From positions 1 to 13,642 of the forward strand of contig JAYRWD010000045.1 of assembly GCA_041918255.1 (NCBI GenBank): a DNA stretch of 13,642 nucleotides, written 5' to 3'. The notes beneath the pieces are model-generated. The model was given only the letters and a program-made list of their open reading frames with translations, ran no database searches and was not told where the DNA came from. Shown here one piece after another: positions 1 to 7,425 of the stretch. This stretch comes from JAYRWD01 sp041918255. GTDB taxonomy: Bacteria; Patescibacteriota; Dojkabacteria; B142; WJKM01. Each line of letters starts with the position of its first letter. The stretch's first letter is position 1. The translations under genes and the position numbers were made by a program.

Positions 1-460
1 CTCCTTCAAAAGGAAAATTAAAAGTTTTCATTATGTTCACAATCTCTGCGGGTGTTAGAGGCATACTTTCAGGAAGAGGATTCTCAAGGGACATTGCTAA
101 CGACAAGTAAACCCAATTTATGAATTTTGGACGATCTTCCATAGAATACTTTTGTATATGTTCGATGAGAACGAGGCATTTTATTGTATTGGAATCAATG
201 GGACCTTCAATATGTGTATTATTCTTTTCTGTTTCGTGAATAAAATCACTTGCTTGGCTGATCTTATTAACGCTGAATATGAATTTTAAAGCATCGAGGA
301 CCCGGTTTTTGTATTGTGGAGTTTCGATTATATCTACGGTACTTTCTAAGAAAGTTGAAGGAACCCCAATTGCGCAGGGCAAAAAGAATGAAGCCCCTCC
401 TTGGTTGAATACCTCTCTAAGCTGAGCTAGGTTAGGGGCTATAAGTGGTTCTGGGGTCAT
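1..460 (-). CDS. Unrecognised protein, C-terminus cut by window edge
   Basis: An open frame of 153 codons runs from an ATG at 460 (minus strand) to the left edge without a stop, so the C-terminus is missing. The protein begins MTPEPLIAPNLAQLREVFNQ and looks soluble and mostly helical, with no signal peptide or membrane segment. I do not recognise a family or a catalytic motif. The frame is supported by its length, by being divergent from the gene at 589, and by a TATAAT-like box at 504-499 placed to serve it. No Shine-Dalgarno sequence precedes the start, as for every other gene here. No function is proposed. Confidence 0.6.
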   Translation of the reverse strand, partial: MTPEPLIAPNLAQLREVFNQGGASFFLPCAIGVPSTFLESTVDIIETPQYKNRVLDALKFIFSVNKISQASDFIHETEKNNTHIEGPIDSNTIKCLVLIEHIQKYSMEDRPKFINWVYLSLAMSLENPLPESMPLTPAEIVNIMKTFNFPFEG

Positions 461-498
461 TGTTAAATAGTAGAGTTGTTTTTTAGTGAATATTCATG

Positions 499-504
499 AT
501 TATA
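499..504 (-). promoter_or_regulatory. Possible -10 box for the leftmost minus-strand gene
   Basis: A perfect TATAAT on the minus strand lies about 38 nt upstream of the ATG at 460, giving a leader of roughly 30 nt. No convincing -35 hexamer stands at 16-18 nt, so the call rests on the -10 box and its position alone. The rest of the divergent gap (461-588) is AT-rich and shows no other clear site. Confidence 0.25.
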
Positions 505-588
505 CTCTTCAGATATTGTTCAGAAATAACTCAAGCACCCCATAGTCAGATGTAATATATTCATACTATTAATTTTAAATTAATAAGT

Positions 589-870
589 ATGAAAATACTA
601 CTCATTCATTCTGCTGAACCTCTTGTTATTTCAAAAATCGAAGAATGGCGAAAGAAATCAGGGTATCGTGGAGAATTTTATCAACTTTCACTCCTAAATT
701 TGGCAGAGGAAATCTTGTCTGATGACGGGTCAATGTTTATACAAGCACAAATAAAAAAAGCTAGGTCTCTGTATGGTATTGATGAAATCATCATACTGCT
801 CGAGCAGGCAAACGAAGCTGTAAATACAGAGGTGAAAGAATGGTCAAAAGTAAAAATATTGAAGCTTTAG
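589..870 (+). CDS. Small protein resembling a beta-carbonic-anhydrase core without zinc ligands
   Basis: A 93-residue protein. The strand-helix pattern MKILLIHSAEPLVISKIEEW, then QIKKARSLYGIDEIIILLEQ (residues 54-73), recalls the short carbonic-anhydrase-like proteins in which a CxDxR motif opens the chain and HxxC follows the second strand (typically a string like LHGIKEVILINHxDCGAY). Here the first motif reads HSAEPL and the second LEQANEA, so all expected zinc ligands are absent. If the resemblance is real, this is a non-catalytic relative; it could equally be an unrelated small alpha/beta protein. It stands alone: divergent from the gene at 460 and 164 nt ahead of atpG, which has its own promoter. 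Start chosen as the first ATG; no Shine-Dalgarno. Confidence 0.6.
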   Translation: MKILLIHSAEPLVISKIEEWRKKSGYRGEFYQLSLLNLAEEILSDDGSMFIQAQIKKARSLYGIDEIIILLEQANEAVNTEVKEWSKVKILKL

Positions 871-982
871 AAGTTTATTATTGTAAAAAAGCAGACCTAA
901 GTGTGTTTATCCTCTAGGTGTTTATACCATTGCGTTTTTTGGAGAAACTAGTACTTTATGAAGGTAATATTATCAAGTATTG

Positions 983-1010
983 CTGACTTTTTGGCTCAAT
1001 AATGTATAAT
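983..1010 (+). promoter_or_regulatory. Sigma-70-type promoter of atpGDC
   Basis: CTGACT (983-988), a 16-nt spacer and a perfect TATAAT (1005-1010) precede atpG. The expected start near 1017 leaves a leader of about 18 nt. It explains how atpG can head a transcription unit without atpA upstream. Confidence 0.5.
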
Positions 1011-1034
1011 CTAAAAGAATAAATAAAGTAAATA

Positions 1035-1940
1035 ATGCCAAATCTTCGAGATATAAAAGAGCAAATTACATCTGTCAAGAGTACCTCGCAAATTACAGAG
1101 GCGATGCAGCTTGTTTCCGCCTCGCGTATGCAAAAAGCGCAAGACAGGGTTTTGAGCGCACGACCGTATATTCACGGAATATACGAATTAATACAACGCT
1201 TGGGCAAAGTCAATGATTACAAAAGCCCGTATTTACGCCAAGTAGCGTACCCACGAAATATCGCACTTCTCACAGTAGGAACCTCTAGAGGTTTTGTAGG
1301 AAGCCTAGTAAGCAACCTGACATCGGAAGTATTAAAACTGAAAAAAAAACTTAACGAGAAATATCCAGATGCGAAACTTCATGGGATCAGTTTGTATAAG
1401 ACTGCACAGAAAGTCTATGCGCATGCCAGAATCGAGAATACCTATCATTTTGCAAAAATCAGCGATACGCCCTCAAGTACTGAGATGACACCGATATATC
1501 AGTTATTTTTGGAGAATTTCACGCAGGGCAGTTACGATTTAATTTATGTGATATATACCTCCTTTGTCTCAACTATGGTGCAAAAACCAGTTGCAAAATC
1601 AATACTTCCAATTTCCTACAAAGCCCTTGACGAAGACGAAGAGAAAGATGAGCAAGAAGTTTTGGGTGAGAAAAACGGTTTTAAATTTGAACCAAGTCCT
1701 GAAGCCATTTTAGATTTTGTGTTGAGTGAATATTTTGAGTCGCAGATATATCTTGCCGTTTTGGAATCACATGCTTCTGAACATAGCGCTCGTATGGTCG
1801 CAATGCAAAACGCAACAGAGAATTCAAAAGTATTGGCACAAAAACTTACAAATATCTATAATAAAGCTCGACAAGGACAAATAACACAGGATTTGATAGA
1901 GGTAATAAATGGAGCTGGAGATGAAGAAGGTGCAAGGTAA
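1035..1940 (+). CDS. atpG: F1 ATP synthase gamma subunit
   Basis: The gamma subunit is the central rotor shaft of F1, coupling Fo rotation to catalysis in the beta subunits at the inner face of the membrane. The 301 residues are slightly above the usual 285-295. Both signature ends are present: the N-terminal coiled-coil helix (residues 3-45, LRDIKEQITSVKSTSQITEA, then a SARPY end) and the C-terminal helix (EHSARMVAMQNAT at 249-261, then YNKARQGQITQDLIEVINGA at 275-294). The central Rossmann-like part is more diverged: TSRGFVGSLVSNL (83-95) replaces the usual TSDRGLCGGLNTN-type segment. An acidic run (DEDEEKDEQE, 199-208) precedes the conserved FEPSPEAILD. It is first in a three-gene unit, 54 nt before atpD, and lacks atpA upstream. 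No Shine-Dalgarno. Confidence 0.95.
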   Translation: MPNLRDIKEQITSVKSTSQITEAMQLVSASRMQKAQDRVLSARPYIHGIYELIQRLGKVNDYKSPYLRQVAYPRNIALLTVGTSRGFVGSLVSNLTSEVLKLKKKLNEKYPDAKLHGISLYKTAQKVYAHARIENTYHFAKISDTPSSTEMTPIYQLFLENFTQGSYDLIYVIYTSFVSTMVQKPVAKSILPISYKALDEDEEKDEQEVLGEKNGFKFEPSPEAILDFVLSEYFESQIYLAVLESHASEHSARMVAMQNATENSKVLAQKLTNIYNKARQGQITQDLIEVINGAGDEEGAR

Positions 1941-1994
1941 ATATTCATAGGAATGCGCTTAGTATTGAAATTAATAATTCTTAATAAATAAAAG

Positions 1995-3374
1995 ATGACA
2001 GGGAAAATAAAAAGTATCAGAGGAGTCGTAGTGGATGTAGAATTCGAGGCGGAAGCCCAGCTACCCGAATTATTTGAAGCACTAGAAGTCGAACATGACA
2101 ATTCAAAACTTGTACTTGAAGTACAACAACATATAGGTGAGAGGGTGGTTCGAGCAATAGCTATGGGCTCTACAGACGGACTCAGAAGAGGGATTCGCGT
2201 GGAAGCTACAGGAAATCCCATTAAAGTACCGGTGGGACCTGAGACATTGGGTAGAATGATGAATGTCCTTGGAAAACCAATCGATGGAAAACCAGAAATA
2301 AAAGCAGAAAAATGGTCCATTCATAGAGAAGCTCCAAGATTTGTCAAACAATCTACAAATATCGAAATCTTAGAAACCGGGGTGAAAGTAATTGATTTAA
2401 TTTGTCCTTTTGTAAAAGGAGGAAAGATAGGTGCCTTCGGAGGCGCGGGAGTAGGCAAAACAGTTATAATTCAAGAGTTAATTTATAATTTAGCGACTGA
2501 ACATTCTGGGTATTCTGTATTCGCTGGTGTTGGAGAACGAACTCGAGAGGGTACCGCGCTTTATCGTGAAATGAACGAGTCGAAAGTTATTGATCAAACC
2601 GCCCTTGTCTTCGGTCAGATGAACGAACCACCAGGTGTGCGTATGCGAATAGCTTTAACCGGATTGACTATAGCAGAGTATTTTCGAGATGTAGAAAAAA
2701 GAGATGTTTTACTATTCATTGATAACATTTTTCGCTTTACACAAGCTGGTTCTGAGGTTTCAGCTTTATTAGGACGTTTACCATCCGCGGTTGGTTATCA
2801 GCCAACTCTAGCGGAGGATTTGGGATACTTACAAGAAAGGATTACCTCTACAATTGACGGATCTATTACCTCTATGCAGGCTGTATACGTACCGGCGGAC
2901 GATTTTACCGATCCCGCACCTGCAACCACCTTTTCACATTTAGACTCAACTGTTGTCTTAACTCGAGCTTTAGTAGAACAGGCCTTATTTCCTGCTGTAG
3001 ACCCCCTTGCATCCACTTCGACCGCACTTAATCCTCAGATAGTGGGTGAAGAGCACTACGAAGCCGCGCAAGGAGTCAAGAAAGTTTTGCAACGATATAA
3101 AGAATTACAAAATATTATCGCCATTCTTGGTGTAGAGGAGTTGTCTGATGAAGATAAATTAGTAGTATCACGTGCTCGCAAAATACAGAGATTCCTGACC
3201 CAACCATTTCATGTGGCGGAGCAATTTACAGGAAGAAAAGGAGAATATGTTTCTATCGAGGAAACTATTACTGGATTTCAACGCTTATTAGCTGGCGAAT
3301 TTGACGATGTTTCAGAAAGCGATTTCTATATGAAAGGAAATATTGATTCAATACGAAATAATAAAACTGAGTAA
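1995..3374 (+). CDS. atpD: F1 ATP synthase beta subunit (catalytic)
   Basis: The beta subunit binds and converts ADP+Pi/ATP at the alpha-beta interface of F1. At 459 residues it is full length. Visible motifs: Walker A GGAGVGKT (149-156, Lys155), GERTREG with the catalytic Glu181 and Arg182 (180-186), Walker B DVLLFID ending at Asp243, SALLGRLPSAVGYQPTLAED (256-275), and EELSDED (381-387) as the DELSEED torque loop. The adenine-pocket segment reads LFPAVDPLASTST where most bacteria have IYPAVDPLDSTSR; the aromatic is kept as Phe332 in place of Tyr, but the Asp and Arg are lost. The catalytic residues argue for an active enzyme. atpC follows after 9 nt. The start is the first ATG after atpG; no Shine-Dalgarno is present (AATAAATAAAAG precedes it). 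Confidence 0.98.
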   Translation: MTGKIKSIRGVVVDVEFEAEAQLPELFEALEVEHDNSKLVLEVQQHIGERVVRAIAMGSTDGLRRGIRVEATGNPIKVPVGPETLGRMMNVLGKPIDGKPEIKAEKWSIHREAPRFVKQSTNIEILETGVKVIDLICPFVKGGKIGAFGGAGVGKTVIIQELIYNLATEHSGYSVFAGVGERTREGTALYREMNESKVIDQTALVFGQMNEPPGVRMRIALTGLTIAEYFRDVEKRDVLLFIDNIFRFTQAGSEVSALLGRLPSAVGYQPTLAEDLGYLQERITSTIDGSITSMQAVYVPADDFTDPAPATTFSHLDSTVVLTRALVEQALFPAVDPLASTSTALNPQIVGEEHYEAAQGVKKVLQRYKELQNIIAILGVEELSDEDKLVVSRARKIQRFLTQPFHVAEQFTGRKGEYVSIEETITGFQRLLAGEFDDVSESDFYMKGNIDSIRNNKTE

Positions 3375-3383
3375 ATATATCGT

Positions 3384-3779
3384 ATGAAAATTAAAATAAT
3401 AGCTTCCTCTGGCGTGTTATTTGAATCTAATGATGTAGATTATATTCATGTGCCCACTACCGACGGGCAAATTGGGATTTTACCTAAACATATGAATCTT
3501 GTTAGCACTCTTGAAATCGGTGAGATTGTGCTTAAGGAAAGGGGCATGACCCACTATATTCTTCTGAATGGAGGTTTACTTCAAGTTAAAAATGACCAAA
3601 TTATAATCCTTGCTAATGAGGCTATGATGAAAAGTACCCTAGTAAAGTCAGAAATTGAAAATGCGTTGAAACAAGCACAAGAACATCTTGCTTCGGGTTC
3701 GGTTCCCCCGGCAGAGCTGGTACAACTAGAGAGGAAATTGCGATATGAAAGATTTAAGTATAAGCAAATAGACGAGTAG
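3384..3779 (+). CDS. atpC: F1 ATP synthase epsilon subunit
   Basis: Epsilon joins gamma to the c-ring and inhibits ATP hydrolysis in bacterial F1Fo. The 131 residues match the usual length. The N-terminal beta-sandwich (1-83) carries the family signature VPTTDGQIGILPKHMNLVST (residues 23-42; family form DGEIGILPGHAPLVT), then GEIVLKE and a GGLLQV strand. The C-terminal helical hairpin (about 86-125) is present, so the auto-inhibitory arm is probably kept. It lies 9 nt after atpD and is surely co-transcribed with it. No clear terminator follows; the next gene has its own promoter. Confidence 0.95.
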   Translation: MKIKIIASSGVLFESNDVDYIHVPTTDGQIGILPKHMNLVSTLEIGEIVLKERGMTHYILLNGGLLQVKNDQIIILANEAMMKSTLVKSEIENALKQAQEHLASGSVPPAELVQLERKLRYERFKYKQIDE

Positions 3780-3786
3780 ATTTTGT

Positions 3787-3822
3787 TTGATAATAACCTT
3801 GAGCTGAATTAAAATGGTTATT
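3787..3822 (+). promoter_or_regulatory. Promoter with overlapping inverted repeat, before the PEP-synthase-like gene
   Basis: TTGATA (3787-3792), a 17-nt spacer and TAAAAT (3810-3815) form a good sigma-70-type promoter with an expected start near 3822 and a leader of about 28 nt. An inverted repeat, AATAACC (3792-3798) with GGTTATT (3816-3822), brackets the spacer and -10 box. It could be an operator, or a weak hairpin ending atpGDC transcripts; no T-run follows the stem, so a terminator is less likely. Confidence 0.5.
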
Positions 3823-3849
3823 GAATACTAACAATTTAAAAACTGCCCT

Positions 3850-6024
3850 ATGCCCTTAAATGCTCAAGGAATCTATACCTATCCTCTAAATAAGAAAGAA
3901 ACAAATTTTCCACTTGATAATCTAGCTGGAGTTTACGCTCAGGATATAAATGAATTAGTAAAGAACAGCATATTGTTTCCCAATAGTTTTGCACTGACCA
4001 CTGATGCCTTCGATGATTTCATTATCACAAATCACCTTGTAGAACCCATAAACGAACAACTGGATAAGATTAAAGAGCCAGATTTTACTCTAGCTGGCAA
4101 GATCTCGAGCTCGGTTCAAAAACTATTGAATAATGCTGTTTTTCCTTCCCATCTTCATGAAATTTTAATTTCGGAATATTCGAATCTAGGGCGTTCCCTT
4201 TCCACAACAGTCCACGTGACATCTTCGTGGTTGCCAAAATTAGATAAGCTAAAAGGCTCCAACACCCGGAGTTATGATACGGACTTTGTTTCTGGAATTA
4301 TGAATCTCGAAACAGCAATTATAAAAACATGGATGGCTTTATTTGATACTGACGCGCTAGTAAGCAGAGCGAAAAATGGATTTGATTCTACATTGAGCAT
4401 TGCTACCGTAATATCTAACGTACTAAGCCCTGAAATTTCCGGGAGAGCTTCATCATATAATCCTCTTACTATGAATCAGAATGAGTGTGAGATCGAGGCT
4501 GTATATGGCGTGCTAGGGGCGTTATCTGAGGTAGAGATTATGCCGGATAGATATGTGATTATTGCTGACAATCTCAGAATCATTGAAAAAAATACAAATG
4601 TACAGAATGTCATGACTGTAGTGGGTAATGTAAACGCACAGGATCAACGCCCTTTAATCCAAATCGAAGTATCAAGACCATGGAGACTGAGGCAAAAGTT
4701 AAACGATAGTTTGATTCAAGACCTTGCGACTGACGTGATTAGTGCTAAAAAAATACTAGGTAAGAATATTGATTGTAGGTGGGCTTTGGAGGCAGGAAAA
4801 TTATATTTAACAAAACTCTTTGATGTGCAAGAGATCAATTTTGATGATCGTTTAACCTTTCAAGAAAAAACAATTAATGGCAATAAACTTGAAGTTGAAG
4901 TGAATCCACAGTCTACGAAAAAAACTGTTGAGAATTATGTAAAAGAAGTTGAACGAGAGCTCAGAGAAATCAATGCAGATTATTCTTCACTCAAATCAAA
5001 TAACAAGTTTGAACCTATTGTGGGAATTGCAGGTTCATTTGAAACAAAGGATACGGATCTACCAAATGAAACCACGCAAAATAACTTAAAGAAAGAATAT
5101 GCTTCTATTAAACCGGTAGAAACTTTTTCTAAAGAACTACCCTCCAATCTCTGGCCCAAATTAATATTTTCTCCGAGTGGAAAACAAGACAAAGGAATTG
5201 TGGATATATGGTTGGATGTAAATGGAGAAGCATATCTTGGCGAATTGAATTCGGATGAATTTGACGGTTTATATGGATTAACTGGAGAATACTTTCTGCA
5301 ATACTTTGGTGGAGTTGGCGCATTACTGCGTGAACCAGGCGAAGAATTTATAAATTTCGTTTCAAATGCTCTATTTGCAATAGCTTCGCAAGATAGGTTA
5401 AAAGATATGATTTATTCAATTAGCTTACCTAGCCGGGAAGAGGGTGAGGCACTTACTGGTAGCCCGATCGAAGGTTTGGCAATACATGAGGCAAATCAAG
5501 AATTATTAGGGATGGAAATTGAAGCTCTGAAAAGACTGAGAAATAAATTAGGGTATCGACGGGTATCTATTGGGATACGTGGCGTGAAACAAGTAGACAA
5601 CTTACGTGCAATAAAGAGAGATATTGCTTCTTTTGGTCTGCATCGATCTTCAAATATGAAAATCTTTCTAGAAGTGGACACTGTCCCATCCTTTATGAAC
5701 GTTTCGGAATATATGGGGGAACTGATAGATGGAGTTGTGTTACATTTTGACGCTATTATTGAGTCGTTGCTTGGACATAAAGTAAGCGAGAGTGGAATCT
5801 ATAAACACAAAGTATTTTGGCAGATGCTCGAAAATTTCACTAAAGAAGTTCATAAACGCGGTGAAAACCTGATTATTAAATTTCCTTCATTTAAAAAGTA
5901 CGAAAAATTACTTGGACATGTTATAAAGTTAGGTGTCAACGGGGTGACTTCGTCGCCTCGAGAGGTAAGCGATACGCGTCGTAAACTTCTGAAGTTGGAA
6001 CTCGATGCTTTGAAAAGAAGATGA
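3850..6024 (+). CDS. Degenerate PEP-synthase-like protein, likely not a normal PEP synthase
   Basis: Of 724 residues, the first 325 follow the ATP-grasp domain of PEP synthase/pyruvate phosphate dikinase: PNSFALTTDAFDDFI (44-58), LETAIIKTWMALFDTDALVSRAKNGF (153-178), SPEISGRASSYNPLT (193-207), IEAVYGVLGALSEVEIMPDRYVI (215-237). The C-terminal 250 follow its PEP-binding barrel: GGVGALLREPGEEFI (487-501; family GIGLLRTEF), MKIFLEVDTVPSF (603-615; family MIEIPS), IDGVVLHFDAII (626-637; family DGFSIGSNDL), LGVNGVTSSPREVSDTRRKLLKLE (694-717). Key residues are altered: VAVRSSA is VHVTSSW (121-127), the VVQ of the ATP site is VIS, and the CGE/CGQ cysteine region is LIIKFPS. The linker (about 330-460) has no GGxTSHA phosphohistidine domain. 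The fold assignment is firm; the role is unknown and may be regulatory or structural. It has its own promoter and is convergent with htpX. Confidence 0.75.
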   Translation: MPLNAQGIYTYPLNKKETNFPLDNLAGVYAQDINELVKNSILFPNSFALTTDAFDDFIITNHLVEPINEQLDKIKEPDFTLAGKISSSVQKLLNNAVFPSHLHEILISEYSNLGRSLSTTVHVTSSWLPKLDKLKGSNTRSYDTDFVSGIMNLETAIIKTWMALFDTDALVSRAKNGFDSTLSIATVISNVLSPEISGRASSYNPLTMNQNECEIEAVYGVLGALSEVEIMPDRYVIIADNLRIIEKNTNVQNVMTVVGNVNAQDQRPLIQIEVSRPWRLRQKLNDSLIQDLATDVISAKKILGKNIDCRWALEAGKLYLTKLFDVQEINFDDRLTFQEKTINGNKLEVEVNPQSTKKTVENYVKEVERELREINADYSSLKSNNKFEPIVGIAGSFETKDTDLPNETTQNNLKKEYASIKPVETFSKELPSNLWPKLIFSPSGKQDKGIVDIWLDVNGEAYLGELNSDEFDGLYGLTGEYFLQYFGGVGALLREPGEEFINFVSNALFAIASQDRLKDMIYSISLPSREEGEALTGSPIEGLAIHEANQELLGMEIEALKRLRNKLGYRRVSIGIRGVKQVDNLRAIKRDIASFGLHRSSNMKIFLEVDTVPSFMNVSEYMGELIDGVVLHFDAIIESLLGHKVSESGIYKHKVFWQMLENFTKEVHKRGENLIIKFPSFKKYEKLLGHVIKLGVNGVTSSPREVSDTRRKLLKLELDALKRR

Positions 6025-6025
6025 T

Positions 6026-6066
6026 CGCCTCTGTCGGAACCAGCCTAAACCCTTGTGTCATTCCTG
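6026..6066. repeat. 41-bp direct repeat, copy 1
   Basis: It begins CGCCTCTGTCGGAACCAGCC and is identical to 6291-6331. It starts 2 nt after the stop of the PEP-synthase-like gene and ends inside the left arm of the hairpin at 6060-6102. The resemblance continues past the hairpin (TTCTACGTCA in both). Confidence 0.9.
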
Positions 6067-6102
6067 TCTCGTATCAAGTACGGGGTAAACTCCAGCAGGA
6101 AT
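6060..6102. repeat. Palindromic repeat with an enlarged loop
   Basis: The arms ATTCCTG (6060-6066) and CAGGAAT (6096-6102) match the arms of the compact hairpin at 6325-6344, but the loop is 29 nt (6067-6095) where the compact copy has a few bases. The loop holds most of a CGGGGTAAACTCCAGC element that recurs at 6403-6418. It reads as the same repeat with a second repeat inserted into its loop. Confidence 0.7.
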
Positions 6103-6154
6103 CCACTATTCTACGTCATTCCTGTTCCCCTTTGTGTCATTCTAAAGTCTACAT

Positions 6155-6178
6155 GTCATCCTGAGCCTGTCGAAGGAT
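6155..6178. repeat. Short dispersed repeat of the GTCATCCTGAG...GAAGGAT type
   Basis: The sequence GTCATCCTGAGCCTGTCGAA followed by GGAT is an imperfect palindrome (TCCT...AGGA ends). I recognise this type as widespread in intergenic regions of many bacterial genomes; only one copy is present here. Confidence 0.55.
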
Positions 6179-6200
6179 AAGCCTAAGCACCAAACTACAT

Positions 6201-6244
6201 GGATCCCCGCTTTTCCACTAGTGGCGGACAGGCGCGGGGATGAC
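6201..6244. repeat. Hairpin repeat with a palindromic module in its loop
   Basis: The perfect arms ATCCCCGC (6203-6210) and GCGGGGAT (6234-6241) are the ends of a common GGATCCCCGC...GCGGGGATGAC repeat. The loop holds CCACTAGTGGCGGACAGG (6215-6232), whose first ten bases are a perfect palindrome. This inserted module shares a CCnCTA start and GACAGG end with the 20-nt modules (plus preceding CC) in the tRNA-Pro copies at 12372-12844. Confidence 0.7.
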
Positions 6245-6290
6245 AACAAAAAAGGAAATGTCCTACAAGGATAACAACTGTAGCTTTGAG

Positions 6291-6331
6291 CGCCTCTGTC
6301 GGAACCAGCCTAAACCCTTGTGTCATTCCTG
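6291..6331. repeat. 41-bp direct repeat, copy 2
   Basis: Identical to 6026-6066, spaced 265 bp from it. This copy leads into the compact, uninterrupted hairpin at 6325-6344. Confidence 0.9.
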
Positions 6332-6344
6332 CGAAAGCAGGAAT
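6325..6344. repeat. Compact hairpin repeat, GAAA loop
   Basis: ATTCCTGC (6325-6332), loop GAAA, GCAGGAAT (6337-6344): a perfect 8-bp stem. It is the familiar TCATTCC-TGCGAAAGCA-GGAATCC type of dispersed repeat and represents the empty form of the element at 6060-6102. Confidence 0.8.
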
Positions 6345-6522
6345 CCACCGTTCTACGTCAACCCCTACCACCATCTGTGTTATTTCTACCCTGTGTCACG
6401 CACCGGGTAAACTTCAGCATAACTCATAAACTGACAAAACAGAAGCGTACCCGCACAAGAGAATCAATTAGCTTCCAAGCTGTTCCTTTAGTCTCGTTAA
6501 AGCTACATTGGGGACATTGAAT

Positions 6523-7413
6523 TCACATTGATTTCAAAATACGTATACGTTCTTCAACTGGAGGATGCGTACTGAAGAGGTTTCCAAGCCATTGTCCGTT
6601 ATATCCTTTCTTGAATGGGTTCGCAATAAAAAGATGCGCTGTGGAGGAATTAGCGTTTCGCATAGGAGCTTCGTAGGCGGAAATTTTCTCCAGTGCTGAA
6701 GCAAGACCGATTGGATTTCTTGTTAGCAAAGCTCCTGACGCATCAGCTAGATATTCTCGTTTTCTCGATATTGCAAGTTGAATTATGGTTGCCACAAGTG
6801 GCATGATTATTATCCCAACAAATAGAGCTAATAAGGCCAGAGGGTTGCCTCTTTCCTCTCGATTGTTTTGGCCTCTCATTCCCCACATCCCTCGCATTGA
6901 AAATTGAGTTATATATCCTACGGTACCAACTAATACTGCAACAATGGTCATTACTAAAATATCGTAATTTTTGATATGTGAAAGTTCATGAGCAATTACA
7001 CCTTCAATTTCTGATCTTTCAAGATTAGTCAGTAAGCCAGTTGTAGCACAAACCACAGCATTTTTTGGATTTCTGCCAGTCGCGAATGCATTTGGCGCTG
7101 GATCATTAATAACATATAGCTTTGGCATGGGTATGCCTTCAGCAATTGCTAGGTTTTCTGTTACTGTGTAGAAATCGAAAAATTCATTTTTATCTGCTGG
7201 ACGAGCATTATTCATCCACAGTACCATTTTGTCGGAATAGAAATAGCTTGAAATTGAAGAAAAACTTGCAAAGGTAAATCCAAGAAAAATATACCCATCA
7301 TTTTGGGTGTAAGTTGAAAGAAGATAAAAAAAACCGACTATTATGAACAAAAATACGGAAAATATTAAGAAAGTTTTTCTTTTATTCGCCGCGACAAGAT
7401 TATACGGATTCAT
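6523..7413 (-). CDS. htpX: HtpX-type membrane zinc metalloprotease (M48)
   Basis: HtpX proteases sit in the cytoplasmic membrane and degrade misfolded membrane proteins with a cytoplasmic-facing active site. The 296 residues match the family (about 280-300). Membrane segments are visible near 14-33, 40-58, 152-171 and 192-215. The zinc site is HELSH (142-146; His142, Glu143, His146) with the third ligand Glu220 in REYLADASGA. The conserved NDPAPNAFATGRNPKNAVVC block (103-122) and the C-terminal STHPPVEERI (281-290) are present. It follows lemA by 12 nt on the same strand, the usual lemA-htpX pairing. It ends in TGA. Confidence 0.95.
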   Translation of the reverse strand: MNPYNLVAANKRKTFLIFSVFLFIIVGFFYLLSTYTQNDGYIFLGFTFASFSSISSYFYSDKMVLWMNNARPADKNEFFDFYTVTENLAIAEGIPMPKLYVINDPAPNAFATGRNPKNAVVCATTGLLTNLERSEIEGVIAHELSHIKNYDILVMTIVAVLVGTVGYITQFSMRGMWGMRGQNNREERGNPLALLALFVGIIIMPLVATIIQLAISRKREYLADASGALLTRNPIGLASALEKISAYEAPMRNANSSTAHLFIANPFKKGYNGQWLGNLFSTHPPVEERIRILKSM

Positions 7414-7425
7414 TTAGCTCAAATA

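Larger units (their letters stand above)
6025..6522. other. Non-coding repeat mosaic between convergent genes
   Basis: This 498-bp gap separates the converging PEP-synthase-like gene and htpX. It contains no credible gene; it is packed with short palindromic repeats described separately (6060-6102, 6155-6178, 6201-6244, 6325-6344), a 41-bp direct repeat, and a further 16-nt pair, CGGGGTAAACTCCAGC (6081-6096) and CCGGGTAAACTTCAGC (6403-6418). The hairpins could act as bidirectional transcript ends, but no stem is followed by a clean T-run. Confidence 0.8.

Noticed and set aside
1856..3016. Open frames of 72-154 codons on the minus strand over atpD
   Set aside because: They overlap a fully convincing atpD and have low-complexity, Ser/Phe-rich translations with no family signal.
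3792..3822. Rho-independent terminator after atpC
   Set aside because: The 7-bp stem is A/T-rich, the loop is 17 nt and no T-run follows; it coincides with a good promoter.
6320..6520. A 66-codon open frame (MSFLRKQESTV...)
   Set aside because: It is a translation of the hairpin repeats; this peptide pattern arises wherever that repeat occurs.
6025..6522. CRISPR array
   Set aside because: Only two copies of the long repeat 265 bp apart, no regular spacers, no cas genes.
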